13,277 nucleotides of DNA from Planctomycetota bacterium (GTDB lineage Bacteria > Planctomycetota > MHYJ01 > WSZJ01 > JACPWG01). The DNA is taken from contig JACRIP010000098.1 of NCBI GenBank assembly GCA_016220045.1, forward strand, positions 1 through 13,277. The letters are read 5' to 3'. Positions within the stretch are counted from its first letter, which is position 1. Every line of letters begins with the position of its first letter. Shown one piece after another: positions 1 through 10,342 of the stretch. The translations under genes were made by a program, and so were the position numbers. The notes beneath the pieces are model-generated. The model was not told the DNA's origin, did no database searches, and saw only the letters and a program-made list of their open reading frames with translations.

Positions 1-3
1 ACG

Positions 4-119
4 ACTTGGGCAGCCGAAGTGGGTGGAAAAACCTCCGGATGTAGTCACAAACTCCAAGTGAAAACGCGCTTCCTAAGCCTTGGCGAGCCATTCTAGGCTC
101 TGGACTGCGCAACTTGGGC
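4..119. repeat. 8-bp direct repeat ACTTGGGC bracketing the 3' end of the GxxExxY gene
   Basis: ACTTGGGC occurs at 4-11 and again at 112-119, 108 bp apart. The right copy lies exactly where the GxxExxY reading frame stops matching its family. The pair could be a target duplication around a 100-bp insertion, or chance. The intervening bases show no clear inverted ends and no gene. Confidence 0.3.
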
Positions 120-416
120 TAGGAGACGAAGATACGTCAGTACTTGCGCATCATGGATCGGCAGGAGCTGCTCCACGGCCTTCAGTTCCACGATGACGAG
201 CTCCTCTACCAACAAGTCCAGGCGGTATGCGCAATCGAGCTTGACCTCCCGATAGACCACCGGGACCTCCACCTCGCGCTGGAAGCGCAACCCGGCCTTC
301 GAGAGTTCGTAACACATGCACTCTTCATAGGCGGATTCGAGCAGCCCGGGACCGAGCGCCTTGTGAATGCGGATCGCGCAGCCGATGATCTTCTCCGTGA
401 TCCGGTTGATCTCCAT
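93..416 (-). CDS. GxxExxY protein (PD-(D/E)XK nuclease-like fold), C-terminus shortened
   Basis: A 107-residue protein with the hallmark GLLESAY (residues 24-30) that names the GxxExxY family (PDDEXK_3 type). The PD-(D/E)XK-like acidic core follows: D67, the E-L-K triplet at 77-79, and Q91 in the HDAQ segment before LTYL. No biochemical role is firmly established for the family; a nuclease fold is predicted. I start at the ATG at 414-416, not the in-frame ATG 8 codons upstream, because the family begins at MEINRITE and a strong GGAGG-type site lies 7 bases before it. Family members normally continue after LTYLRL with a conserved strand resembling GLLINFN and about 20 more residues. Here the protein ends at LLAQVAQSRA, and no other frame in the remaining 92 bases restores that strand. 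It is therefore probably truncated or damaged. It lies 86 bp downstream of the aminopeptidase in the same direction. Family assignment is confident; activity is doubtful. Confidence 0.85.
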   Translation of the reverse strand: MEINRITEKIIGCAIRIHKALGPGLLESAYEECMCYELSKAGLRFQREVEVPVVYREVKLDCAYRLDLLVEELVIVELKAVEQLLPIHDAQVLTYLRLLAQVAQSRA

Positions 417-423
417 CCGGTTG

Positions 424-432
424 CCCTCCTCC
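424..432 (-). promoter_or_regulatory. Ribosome binding site of the GxxExxY gene
   Basis: Read on the minus strand, GGAGGAGGG ends 7 bases before the ATG at 416. It lies inside the longer open frame, so it argues for the downstream start and against the start at 440. Confidence 0.7.
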
Positions 433-454
433 GACTTCAACCGCCTGAAAATTC

Positions 455-500
455 AAAAAAAAGTCGTCGTCGTCGTCTCTGTGCTCTCTGTGCCTCTGTG
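455..500 (-). repeat. Short-period CACAGAG / GAC repeat with T8 tract
   Basis: On the minus strand, just after the aminopeptidase stop, CACAGAG occurs three times (plus-strand CTCTGTG at 494-500, 486-492 and 477-483; spacing 8 and 9). It runs into five GAC triplets (463-477) and then eight T (455-462). It does not fold into a clear hairpin, so I do not call it a terminator. Such CACAGAG stutters are familiar to me just before GxxExxY genes in unrelated genomes, but that is recollection, not a search result. Confidence 0.75.
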
Positions 501-502
501 GT

Positions 503-3211
503 TCAATTCGTCCTCTCGCCTGCAACACCCCGTTCCCGCTCGATCCTCTCCGCCTCCGCCCGCGCCTTCCTGGCCCGCGCGCGCGCTTCCTCCGCCTCCG
601 CACGCCGCGTCTCCGCCTCCGCCTCCTTCCGCACCGCCTCGGTCTCCAGCCGCTTCGCCTCCGTCCGCAGCCCCTCCACCCGCCGCGCCTCCGAGCCCTC
701 CCGGAGCTGCCGCAGCGCCCGCGTCGCCGCCTTGCGCAGCCGTCCGTCCACCGTGCCCGCCAGGAACTTCTCGAGCGCCGGGATCGCTCGGGTGTCTCCC
801 CGGTCCTTCAGGGCATTGGCCGCCGACTCCCTCGTCCAGTAGTACGGGTCGTCGAGCAGTCCCATCAGGAAGTCGGTGACCGCCGGGTCCTCCTTGCGAT
901 GGTGCGCGAGCGCGCTGACCGCCGGCCCGCGCGCGTGCGTCACGTTGCCGTAGCGCGCCTGGTTCCAGGCCGTCTCCAGCCCCGCCGCCGCATCCAGCTC
1001 CAGCAGCCCCGCGAGCGCCGCGTTGCGCACCGCCTCGTGGTGCGACGCTTCGTCGAGCGCCGCCCGACACAGCGCCGCCGCGTCGGGCGCCTTGCCGCGC
1101 ACCAGCGCCGCCAGCGCCGCCGCCCGCACCCCGTAGCTCGTGTCCTCCGCCCGCCGCTTGCGCAGCGGCGCGAACGCCCGCTCGTCCGTGAAGTTCCCGA
1201 GCGCGTCCGCGATCGCATGCCGCACGCGCGCGTCCGCCTCCGCCTCGACCGCCGCCGCCAGCGCCGTCAGCGCCTTCTCCCCCTTCATCTCCCCGAGTAC
1301 CCCGGCCGCCGCCCGCCGCGCGCCCCAGTACGCATCCTGCGCCAGCGACTCCGCGACCCGCCCCTGCGCGTCCCCGTCGTCGCGCAGCCGCGCGCCCAGT
1401 TGACGCAGTGCCTGGATCCGCCCGAGCACGTCGTCGTCGTTCGCCGCCTGGTACAGGTACTCCTCCTTCGCCTTCGGGAAGTCGAGCGTCTTCGGCACCC
1501 AGCCGTACTTGTCGAACGCGACCAAGAGCGGCTTCGCGTCGAGCGGCATCACCACGTGCATTTCCGGCTGCGTGACCTCGATCCAGAGCGGCGTCTTGCC
1601 CTTGGGCGTGACGAATTCCACGTCGACCGGTACGCGGAAGATCGGCGTCAGGTCGTCCGCCTTCTGCGTCTGCCGGACGTGCAGCCCGACGAGCTTGCGT
1701 TCCTCGTCCCAGTCCCAGCTTACGGCGAACGCCGGATGCCCGCCCCGGTACAGCCACTGGTCGAAGAACCAGCCGAGGTCCTTGCCGCTCGACTCTTCCA
1801 TCGCCTTCCGAAAATCGCCGGTGGTGACGTTCGTCCCGCCGTGCCTGGCCGCGTAGAGGGCGATCCCCTTCCACCAGGCCGCGTCGCCCAGGACGAAGCG
1901 CAGGTAGTGGAGGACGAGGGCGCCCTTGGAGTAGGCGTGGCTGTCGAAGAGGTCCATCGGCTCGGCGTAGCGGTCGCAGACGATCGGGCGCCGGTACTCG
2001 CCGCCGTCCTCGCCCAGGTAGGCGTCCAGGTTGCCCTGCATCTCCAGCCGGAAGTCGTCGGCCCCCGCGGCGTGCTCGGTGTAGAGCGCGGCGAAGTAGG
2101 TCGCGAAGCCCTCGTTGAGCCAGATGTGCGACCAGTCGGCGCAGGTCAGGAGGTCGCCCCACCACTGGTGCGCCAGCTCGTGCGCCACCAGGCCTTCGCT
2201 CGACTCCTCCCCGTGCGCGCGGGCGTCGTGCAGGGTATTCGCCGTAAGCGTCGTCGCCGAGGCGTTCTCCATGCCCCCGAAGAGGAAGTCGTGGACCGCA
2301 CACTGCGCGTACTTCTCGAAGGGGAACGGCCGGCCGATCCGGGCGGCGAAGAAGGCGATCATGTCGGGGGTTTTCCCGAAGGAGCGCGCGACCGTGTCGG
2401 CGTCGATCGTGCTGCCCGGCACGACGTAGAGGAGCGGCAGGCCCGCCGCATCGGCGCGGTGTTCGGTGAACTCGCCCGCGACGACCGAGAGCAGGTAGGA
2501 GACGTGCGGCACCTCCTCTTTCCAGTGGAAGGTCCGGGTGCCGTCCGGATTCGTCGCGATTTCGGCCAGCTTGCCGTTGCCGATGGCGACCTGCCCGGCC
2601 GGGACGGTCACGCGGCATTCGCTGGTCGCCAGATCGTTCGGGAAATCGTAGCAGGGAACCCAGTAGTGGGTGTCTTCGTCTTCGCCCTGGGTCCAGAGCT
2701 GGAGCGGGCGACCGGGGTAGGCGGCGTCGGGGCGCACGAAGTAGATCCCCTTGCGCGGCCGGCCGTCGTAGGTGATCGTGACGGTGGTTTCGTCGCCGGG
2801 GCCGAAGGTGCGGCCGAGCTGGACGGCGAGCGTATCCTTCTCGTGGGTGAACTTCAGCGCCGCGCCGTCCGCGCCGGCGGCCGCGGTGACGTGCAGCTCC
2901 GAGCAGTCGAGCTTGAGCTCGGAGAAGGCGGGATGGAGCGGGCGGAAGGAGATCGCGACCTCGCCTTGGATGGCGCCGTGCGCCGGGTCGAAGGCCAGGC
3001 GGATGGCGTAATGGCGGACGTCGTAGGTGCGCAGGCGCGGGAAGTGGCGGGTGAAGGTCTCGTCGCCGAAGGGTTTGGGGTCGGCGGCGAGGGGCGGAGC
3101 CGCGGCGCCGACGGCCCAGGCGATCGCGGCGACCGTAACGAAAAAAAGAGTGCTGCGGGACGGTCCCGTGGCGTGGGCCGGTCGGGGGGTTGGGAGGGCG
3201 AGGCGAGTCAC
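503..3211 (-). CDS. Exported M1-family zinc aminopeptidase with HEAT repeats and coiled-coil tail
   Basis: This 902-residue gluzincin aminopeptidase removes N-terminal residues from peptides. The exopeptidase motif is GGMEN (312-316), a variant of GAMEN. The zinc site is HELAH (344-348) with third ligand E367 in LNEGFA, giving the canonical HEXXH-x18-E. Y427 in AYSKGA is the expected transition-state tyrosine. The N-terminus has a basic stretch and a hydrophobic segment (about 21-40) ending in LAA before DPKP, so it is probably a signal peptide and the enzyme acts outside the cytoplasm. The N-terminal beta domain and thermolysin-like domain occupy about 50-490 and a beta-sandwich about 491-575. 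From about 590 to 836 the chain becomes helical HEAT-like repeats, and 837-902 is a highly charged Glu/Arg/Ala coiled coil unusual for the family. The start is GTG, chosen for a GGAGG 8 bases upstream. It is divergent from the histidine kinase. Function confident; substrate unknown. Confidence 0.93.
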   Translation of the reverse strand: MTRLALPTPRPAHATGPSRSTLFFVTVAAIAWAVGAAAPPLAADPKPFGDETFTRHFPRLRTYDVRHYAIRLAFDPAHGAIQGEVAISFRPLHPAFSELKLDCSELHVTAAAGADGAALKFTHEKDTLAVQLGRTFGPGDETTVTITYDGRPRKGIYFVRPDAAYPGRPLQLWTQGEDEDTHYWVPCYDFPNDLATSECRVTVPAGQVAIGNGKLAEIATNPDGTRTFHWKEEVPHVSYLLSVVAGEFTEHRADAAGLPLLYVVPGSTIDADTVARSFGKTPDMIAFFAARIGRPFPFEKYAQCAVHDFLFGGMENASATTLTANTLHDARAHGEESSEGLVAHELAHQWWGDLLTCADWSHIWLNEGFATYFAALYTEHAAGADDFRLEMQGNLDAYLGEDGGEYRRPIVCDRYAEPMDLFDSHAYSKGALVLHYLRFVLGDAAWWKGIALYAARHGGTNVTTGDFRKAMEESSGKDLGWFFDQWLYRGGHPAFAVSWDWDEERKLVGLHVRQTQKADDLTPIFRVPVDVEFVTPKGKTPLWIEVTQPEMHVVMPLDAKPLLVAFDKYGWVPKTLDFPKAKEEYLYQAANDDDVLGRIQALRQLGARLRDDGDAQGRVAESLAQDAYWGARRAAAGVLGEMKGEKALTALAAAVEAEADARVRHAIADALGNFTDERAFAPLRKRRAEDTSYGVRAAALAALVRGKAPDAAALCRAALDEASHHEAVRNAALAGLLELDAAAGLETAWNQARYGNVTHARGPAVSALAHHRKEDPAVTDFLMGLLDDPYYWTRESAANALKDRGDTRAIPALEKFLAGTVDGRLRKAATRALRQLREGSEARRVEGLRTEAKRLETEAVRKEAEAETRRAEAEEARARARKARAEAERIERERGVAGERTN

Positions 3212-3219
3212 GGACGATT

Positions 3220-3224
3220 CCTCC
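3220..3224 (-). promoter_or_regulatory. Ribosome binding site of the aminopeptidase
   Basis: GGAGG on the minus strand lies 8 bases before the GTG at 3209-3211 and supports this non-ATG start. Confidence 0.7.
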
Positions 3225-3262
3225 AGAAAGGGGCCCCGTTTGCGGGGGACCAGGGGGGCGGC

Positions 3263-3268
3263 ATTATA
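3263..3268 (-). promoter_or_regulatory. Candidate -10 box (TATAAT) for the aminopeptidase
   Basis: A perfect TATAAT on the minus strand in an otherwise very GC-rich 125-bp divergent spacer. It would start transcription near 3256, about 45 bases before the GTG. No good TTGACA is seen 16-18 bases upstream (best windows match 2 of 6), so the sigma factor or an activator is uncertain. The same AT-rich patch read on the plus strand gives TATACC, a weak possibility for the kinase. Confidence 0.5.
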
Positions 3269-3336
3269 CCGACGGCAGGGACGGCGCCCTAGCGAAAGAC
3301 CTTTTCAGGATCGGGGGGTCTGGATAGAGTACCGGC

Positions 3337-7264
<3,928 letters not shown>

Positions 7265-7287
<23 letters not shown>

Positions 7288-7930
7288 CAACGCGGTATCA
7301 CGCGCCGCCATGGCCGGACTGCTGGAGAAATGGGGTTACGAACCGCACGTCGTGGAGGACGGCGCCGCCGCCTGGGTCGCGCTTCGGGGGGCCGCGCGTC
7401 CGGCGATCGCCGTCCTGGACTGGCTCATGCCCGCGCCCGACGGGCTCGAACTCTGCCGCCGGATCAGGTCTACGCCCGATCTCCGACACCTGTACGTAAT
7501 CCTCGTGACCGGGCGGGAGGCCACGGCGGACGTGGTCACCGGACTCTCCGCGGGCGCGAACGACTATGTCACCAAGCCCTTCGAACCGACCGAATTTCAG
7601 GCGCGGCTCTCGGTGGGCGCGCGGGTCGTGACCTTGCAGCAGGACCTGGCGGCGAAGGTACGCGACCTGGAAGCGGCCCTGGCGCGCGAGCAGAAGCTCT
7701 TCGGCCTGCTGCCGATCTGCTCCTATTGCAAGAAGGTGCGCGACGACCGGGATTACTGGCATCAGGTCGAGGCCTATGTGACCGAGCGCAGCAGCGCGCA
7801 GTTCAGCCACTCCATCTGCCCGGCGTGCTTCGAGACCGTCGTCAAGCCGGAGCTGGAGGCGTACCGCGCGACGTTGCGGAATGAGGGGGGCGGGGCGGAC
7901 GCGGGGGGCGGGGCGGGCCTGGGGGGATAG
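7265..7930 (+). CDS. Response regulator with C-terminal four-cysteine (putative zinc) module
   Basis: A 221-residue protein. A complete receiver domain occupies about 1-122, with acidic pair D7/D8, phospho-acceptor D52, T82 and K104 in the TKPFEP segment. A helix (about 123-146, probable coiled coil) leads to a compact module beginning LLPICSYCKK: C152-x2-C155 and C185-x2-C188, with conserved-looking RDDRDYWHQVEAYV between them and FSHSICPAC at the end. I know this C-terminal module from receiver and PAS proteins in several Gram-negative phyla. The paired cysteines suggest metal binding, but its function is not established. There is no helix-turn-helix, GGDEF, EAL or HD-GYP output. The last 15 residues are a Gly-rich, low-complexity tail. 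The gene overlaps the hybrid kinase by 23 bp, so D52 is the likely final acceptor from the kinase HPt H1250. Output is probably protein-protein and not DNA binding. Confidence 0.9.
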
Positions 7931-7931
7931 C

Positions 7932-7980
7932 GGAGGACGGTGGCCGGTGGGCGGTGGACAGTGGACGGTGGACGGAAGGC
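7932..7980 (+). repeat. Tandem heptamer array, consensus GGTGGAC
   Basis: Seven consecutive 7-bp units in register: GGAGGAC, GGTGGCC, GGTGGGC, GGTGGAC, AGTGGAC, GGTGGAC, GGAAGGC. It begins one base after the response-regulator stop. A multiple-of-seven period cannot preserve a codon pattern, and it lies outside any supported gene. Confidence 0.75.
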
Positions 7981-8102
7981 GAGGCTGCGGTTGAGCGGAA
8001 TCCGAGGCCTGTCCCTAGGGCCATCCTCGAAGTCAGGCTCGCGCCCGAAACCCCACAGCTCCAACACCGGTAGATTGCGGATTTCGGACTTCGAATCGCG
8101 GA

Positions 8103-8213
8103 CTAGTGTCCTGTCAACATCGATTCTTCCGGTCGGCGTAGGGGCGCCTCGTGAGGCGCCCCGAGGGGCCACGGATTGAACGACCCCAAGCAACGACGTT
8201 GACGGGACACTAG
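8103..8213. mobile_element. MITE-like element with 20-bp inverted ends and flanking TA
   Basis: The left end CTAGTGTCCTGTCAACATCG (8103-8122) pairs with the right end CGACGTTGACGGGACACTAG (8194-8213) as inverted repeats, 18 of 20 matching. Both ends sit at a TA (8104-8105 and 8211-8212). This is what a TA target duplication of an IS630/Tc1-mariner-type transposase would leave around a 105-bp body (8106-8210). The body has no coding capacity and is dominated by a GC hairpin. It looks like a non-autonomous element mobilised from elsewhere. A purely structural, domesticated intergenic hairpin is the alternative. The TIR is solid; the transposition mechanism is inferred. Confidence 0.6.
8141..8162. 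repeat. Perfect 10-bp GC hairpin inside the MITE-like element
   Basis: GGGGCGCCTC (8141-8150) is followed after two bases by its exact complement GAGGCGCCCC (8153-8162). A competing hairpin GCCCC-GA-GGGGC overlaps its right arm. It could stop or stabilise transcripts arriving from either side, but neither strand has a following T-tract, so I do not call it an intrinsic terminator. Confidence 0.6.
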
Positions 8214-8301
8214 CTACTGGACTTGCCGGCTTGCGTCAATCCGCAATCCTGGCCTGCCCGCCCCGGCGTTGTGCGGCAGACTCGTGTGCCGACCGCCTGG
8301 G

Positions 8302-10101
8302 TCAGGCGGACGGCGGCGCGGCGAGCGGCGGGGACGGGTCGCACGCCGGCGTCGCAGCCGCGGCGAACTGCAGCCGGTGCAGCCGCCGGTAGAGGCCGTC
8401 GCGCGCGAGCAGCTCCGCGTGGGTTCCGGACTCCACGAGCACGCCGTCTTCGATCGCCAGGATCACGTCCGCGTGCTGGATCGTCGACAGGCGGTGGGCG
8501 ATCACGAAGGTCGTGCGGCCGCGCATCAGGTTGTTGAGCGCCCCCTGGACGAGTTGCTCGGATTCCGAATCGAGCGCGGAGGTCGCCTCGTCGAGCAAGA
8601 GCAGGGCCGGGTCCTTGAGCAGCGCGCGGGCGATCGCGATGCGCTGCCGTTGGCCGCCGGAGAGGCGCGCGCCGCGCTCGCCAACGGTCGTCCGATAGCC
8701 CAGCTCGAGCGTCAGGATGAAGTCGTGGATGTTGGCGGCGCGGGCGGCAGCCTCGATTTCCGCCTCGGTCGCCTCGGGACGGCCGTAGCGGATGTTCTCG
8801 GCGATCGAGGTGTTGAAAAGGAAGGTCTCCTGCGTGACCACGGCGAGCAGGCCGAGGAGCGAGGAGCGCTGGATCCGCCGCAGGTCGGTGCCGTCGATCT
8901 TGATGGCGCCCCGGGTCGGATCGTAGAAACGCGCCAGCAGGTCGAGCAGCGTCGACTTCCCGGCGCCGCTGGGGCCGACCAGGGCCACCACCTTGCCCGC
9001 CGGCGCCGTGAAGTCGAGGTCGCGCAGCACCGGGGTGTCACCGTAGGCGAAGGTCACGCCCGCGAGCTCGATTCCCGTGCGGATGCCGGTCAGCTCGACC
9101 GCCCCGGGCTCGTCCGTGATCTCGGGCGGCATGTCGAGCAGCTCGAACACGCGGTCGCAGCCGGCGAGCGCCTCCTGCAGGGTGTTCATCGTCTTGGTCA
9201 GCCCCTTGAGCGGGTCGCGCAGGAGGATCATCGCGCCCGCGAAGGTGCTCAGCGAGCCGACCGTCATGCCGAAGCGCCGGGTCACGATCAGCCACGCGCC
9301 GAGAAAGACGATGCCCAGCAGCGCCAGCGCCGAGAGCAGCTCGACGACCGCGTCGGAGCCGGCCTTGAGCTTGACCACCTTGATCGTCTTCTCGAGGTAG
9401 GACTCGTTCTTGCGCCGGAAGTCCGCGATCTCCGCCGCTTCCATGTGGAAGGACTTGACGATGCGCACTCCGGTGAACATCTGATGGATGTCCTCGGCGA
9501 TGTCGGCGAGCTTCGAGAGGGAGCGCTTCTTGGTCTTGCGCACCCCCCGCCCCATGCGCAGGAGCGGGAGCACGAAAAAAAGAATGCCGGGAAGGGCGAT
9601 GAGGGAGAGCTGCCAGTTGGCGGCGCAGGCGGCGCCGAAGGCGGCGAGGATCATGAAAGGGTGGAGGAGGGCGTCGTCGAACAGGTGTTCGAGGGCGACC
9701 TGGGTGACGGCGATGTCGTTGGTGACGCGGGAGAGGAGGTCGCCGGCCTGGCGCTGGGTGAAGAAGCGCAGCGACTGGGAGAGCAGGTGGCGGCAGACTT
9801 CGACGCGGATATCGATGAGGATCTTGAGCATCAACCAGCGTTTGAGGTAGTCCTTGGCATAGGAGAGGCCGGCGACGAGGAAGGAGCCGGCGACGCCGAC
9901 GCCGATCATGAGGCGCAGGGTGCCCCAGTCCTGGGCGGGCAGAACGGTGTCGAGGAGGGGCTTGAGGAAGTAGACGACGCCGCGGCTGGCGCCGGCGTAG
10001 GCCGCGGTGACGCCGGCCGTGAGGAGGATGTACCGCCAATACGCGCGCGCGTAGCCGAAGAGCCGGACGATGGTCCGGAGCGACTCGAGGCGCGCGGGCA
10101 T
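8302..10101 (-). CDS. MsbA-type ABC exporter (fused membrane and ATPase domains)
   Basis: This 599-residue half-transporter would dimerise in the inner membrane and use ATP to flip or export a lipid or other hydrophobic substrate. The six-helix membrane domain spans about 20-320 and the ATPase about 340-580. Walker A is GPSGAGKST (376-384), the Q-loop Q424, the signature LSGGQ (480-484), Walker B ends LLLLDE with D504 and E505, and the H-loop is H536. All are intact. The closest familiar relatives are lipid A/lipopolysaccharide exporters (msbA-like), but substrate cannot be read from sequence. I start at the ATG at 10099-10101, where a good ribosome site precedes MPARLESLRT. An in-frame ATG 21 codons earlier would add residues encoded entirely by the upstream 16-bp repeat array and is rejected. 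The last 20 residues are an Ala/Pro tail, and a short hairpin (CCGCCTG/CAGGCGG, 8293-8309) overlaps the stop. Confidence 0.92.
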   Translation of the reverse strand: MPARLESLRTIVRLFGYARAYWRYILLTAGVTAAYAGASRGVVYFLKPLLDTVLPAQDWGTLRLMIGVGVAGSFLVAGLSYAKDYLKRWLMLKILIDIRVEVCRHLLSQSLRFFTQRQAGDLLSRVTNDIAVTQVALEHLFDDALLHPFMILAAFGAACAANWQLSLIALPGILFFVLPLLRMGRGVRKTKKRSLSKLADIAEDIHQMFTGVRIVKSFHMEAAEIADFRRKNESYLEKTIKVVKLKAGSDAVVELLSALALLGIVFLGAWLIVTRRFGMTVGSLSTFAGAMILLRDPLKGLTKTMNTLQEALAGCDRVFELLDMPPEITDEPGAVELTGIRTGIELAGVTFAYGDTPVLRDLDFTAPAGKVVALVGPSGAGKSTLLDLLARFYDPTRGAIKIDGTDLRRIQRSSLLGLLAVVTQETFLFNTSIAENIRYGRPEATEAEIEAAARAANIHDFILTLELGYRTTVGERGARLSGGQRQRIAIARALLKDPALLLLDEATSALDSESEQLVQGALNNLMRGRTTFVIAHRLSTIQHADVILAIEDGVLVESGTHAELLARDGLYRRLHRLQFAAAATPACDPSPPLAAPPSA

Positions 10102-10108
10102 CAGGAAA

Positions 10109-10115
10109 CTCCCCT
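10109..10115 (-). promoter_or_regulatory. Ribosome binding site of the ABC exporter
   Basis: AGGGGAG on the minus strand lies 7 bases before the ATG at 10101. It decides the start in favour of MPARL, and the repeat array begins only about 4 bases further upstream. Confidence 0.65.
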
Positions 10116-10118
10116 GCC

Positions 10119-10220
10119 AGTCCAAAGTCCCACGCGTCCAAGGTCCAAAGTCCCGCGAGTCCAATGTCTAAAGTCTAACGGGTCTAAAGTCGGACGAATC
10201 CAGAGTCGAGTGTCCGAGTC
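10119..10220 (-). repeat. Left array of the 16-bp GGACTTTGGACTCGTG family (degenerate, inverted)
   Basis: Read on the minus strand it repeats words such as GGGACTTTGGAC and TTAGACTTTAGAC, the same family as the right array but in opposite orientation. The 35 bp at 10150-10184 match the reverse complement of 10363-10397 at 32 of 35 positions. It ends within about 4 bases of the exporter's ribosome site. Confidence 0.8.
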
Positions 10221-10342
10221 TCGGATTCGCCGTCTTGCGTCTGCGGTTCAAGATCCGCGTATCCGGCCCGTAGTCTGTGAGGTCCGTCCGACAAGCGACT
10301 TCCGATTCTCCGGCTGAACGCGGGACTCCTCGGACATGAGAC

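Larger units (their letters stand above)
8074..8247. repeat. Outer 10-bp inverted repeat around the MITE-like element
   Basis: ATTGCGGATT at 8074-8083 is matched by its exact reverse complement AATCCGCAAT at 8238-8247. The pair lies about 20-25 bp outside the 20-bp ends of the MITE-like element. The left copy continues as a stutter (ATTGCGGATTTCGGACTTCG). It may be an older element interrupted by the inner one, or chance within low-complexity DNA. Confidence 0.4.
7931..8301. other. 371-bp convergent spacer between response regulator and ABC exporter
   Basis: No gene is supported here. Its short open frames run through tandem repeats and have no ribosome binding site. From left to right it holds a GGTGGAC heptamer array, a nondescript stretch (7981-8070), an outer 10-bp inverted pair, and the MITE-like element with a strong internal hairpin. 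The genes on both sides point into it, so it must also contain the 3' ends of both transcripts. No hairpin with a T-tract is seen for either. Confidence 0.8.

Noticed and set aside
417..440. Longer start of the GxxExxY protein (MKSEEGNR extension)
   Set aside because: The extension is encoded across the strong ribosome binding site of the downstream ATG, and the family starts at MEINRITE.
899..3292. A 797-codon plus-strand open frame opposite the aminopeptidase
   Set aside because: It is antisense to a clear M1 enzyme. The composition is Arg/Val/Gly-rich with no domain, so it is a shadow frame.
7842..8179. Small open frames in the spacer on both strands
   Set aside because: They are created by the GGTGGAC heptamers and neighbouring low-complexity DNA, lack ribosome sites and resemble no protein.
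8293..8309. Hairpin CCGCCTG/CAGGCGG at the exporter stop, as a terminator
   Set aside because: The stem overlaps the stop codon and no T-tract follows, so termination cannot be claimed.
8269..10317. A 682-codon plus-strand open frame opposite the ABC exporter
   Set aside because: It is antisense to an exporter with all ATPase motifs. Its residues are charged and domain-free, and it runs on into the repeat spacer.
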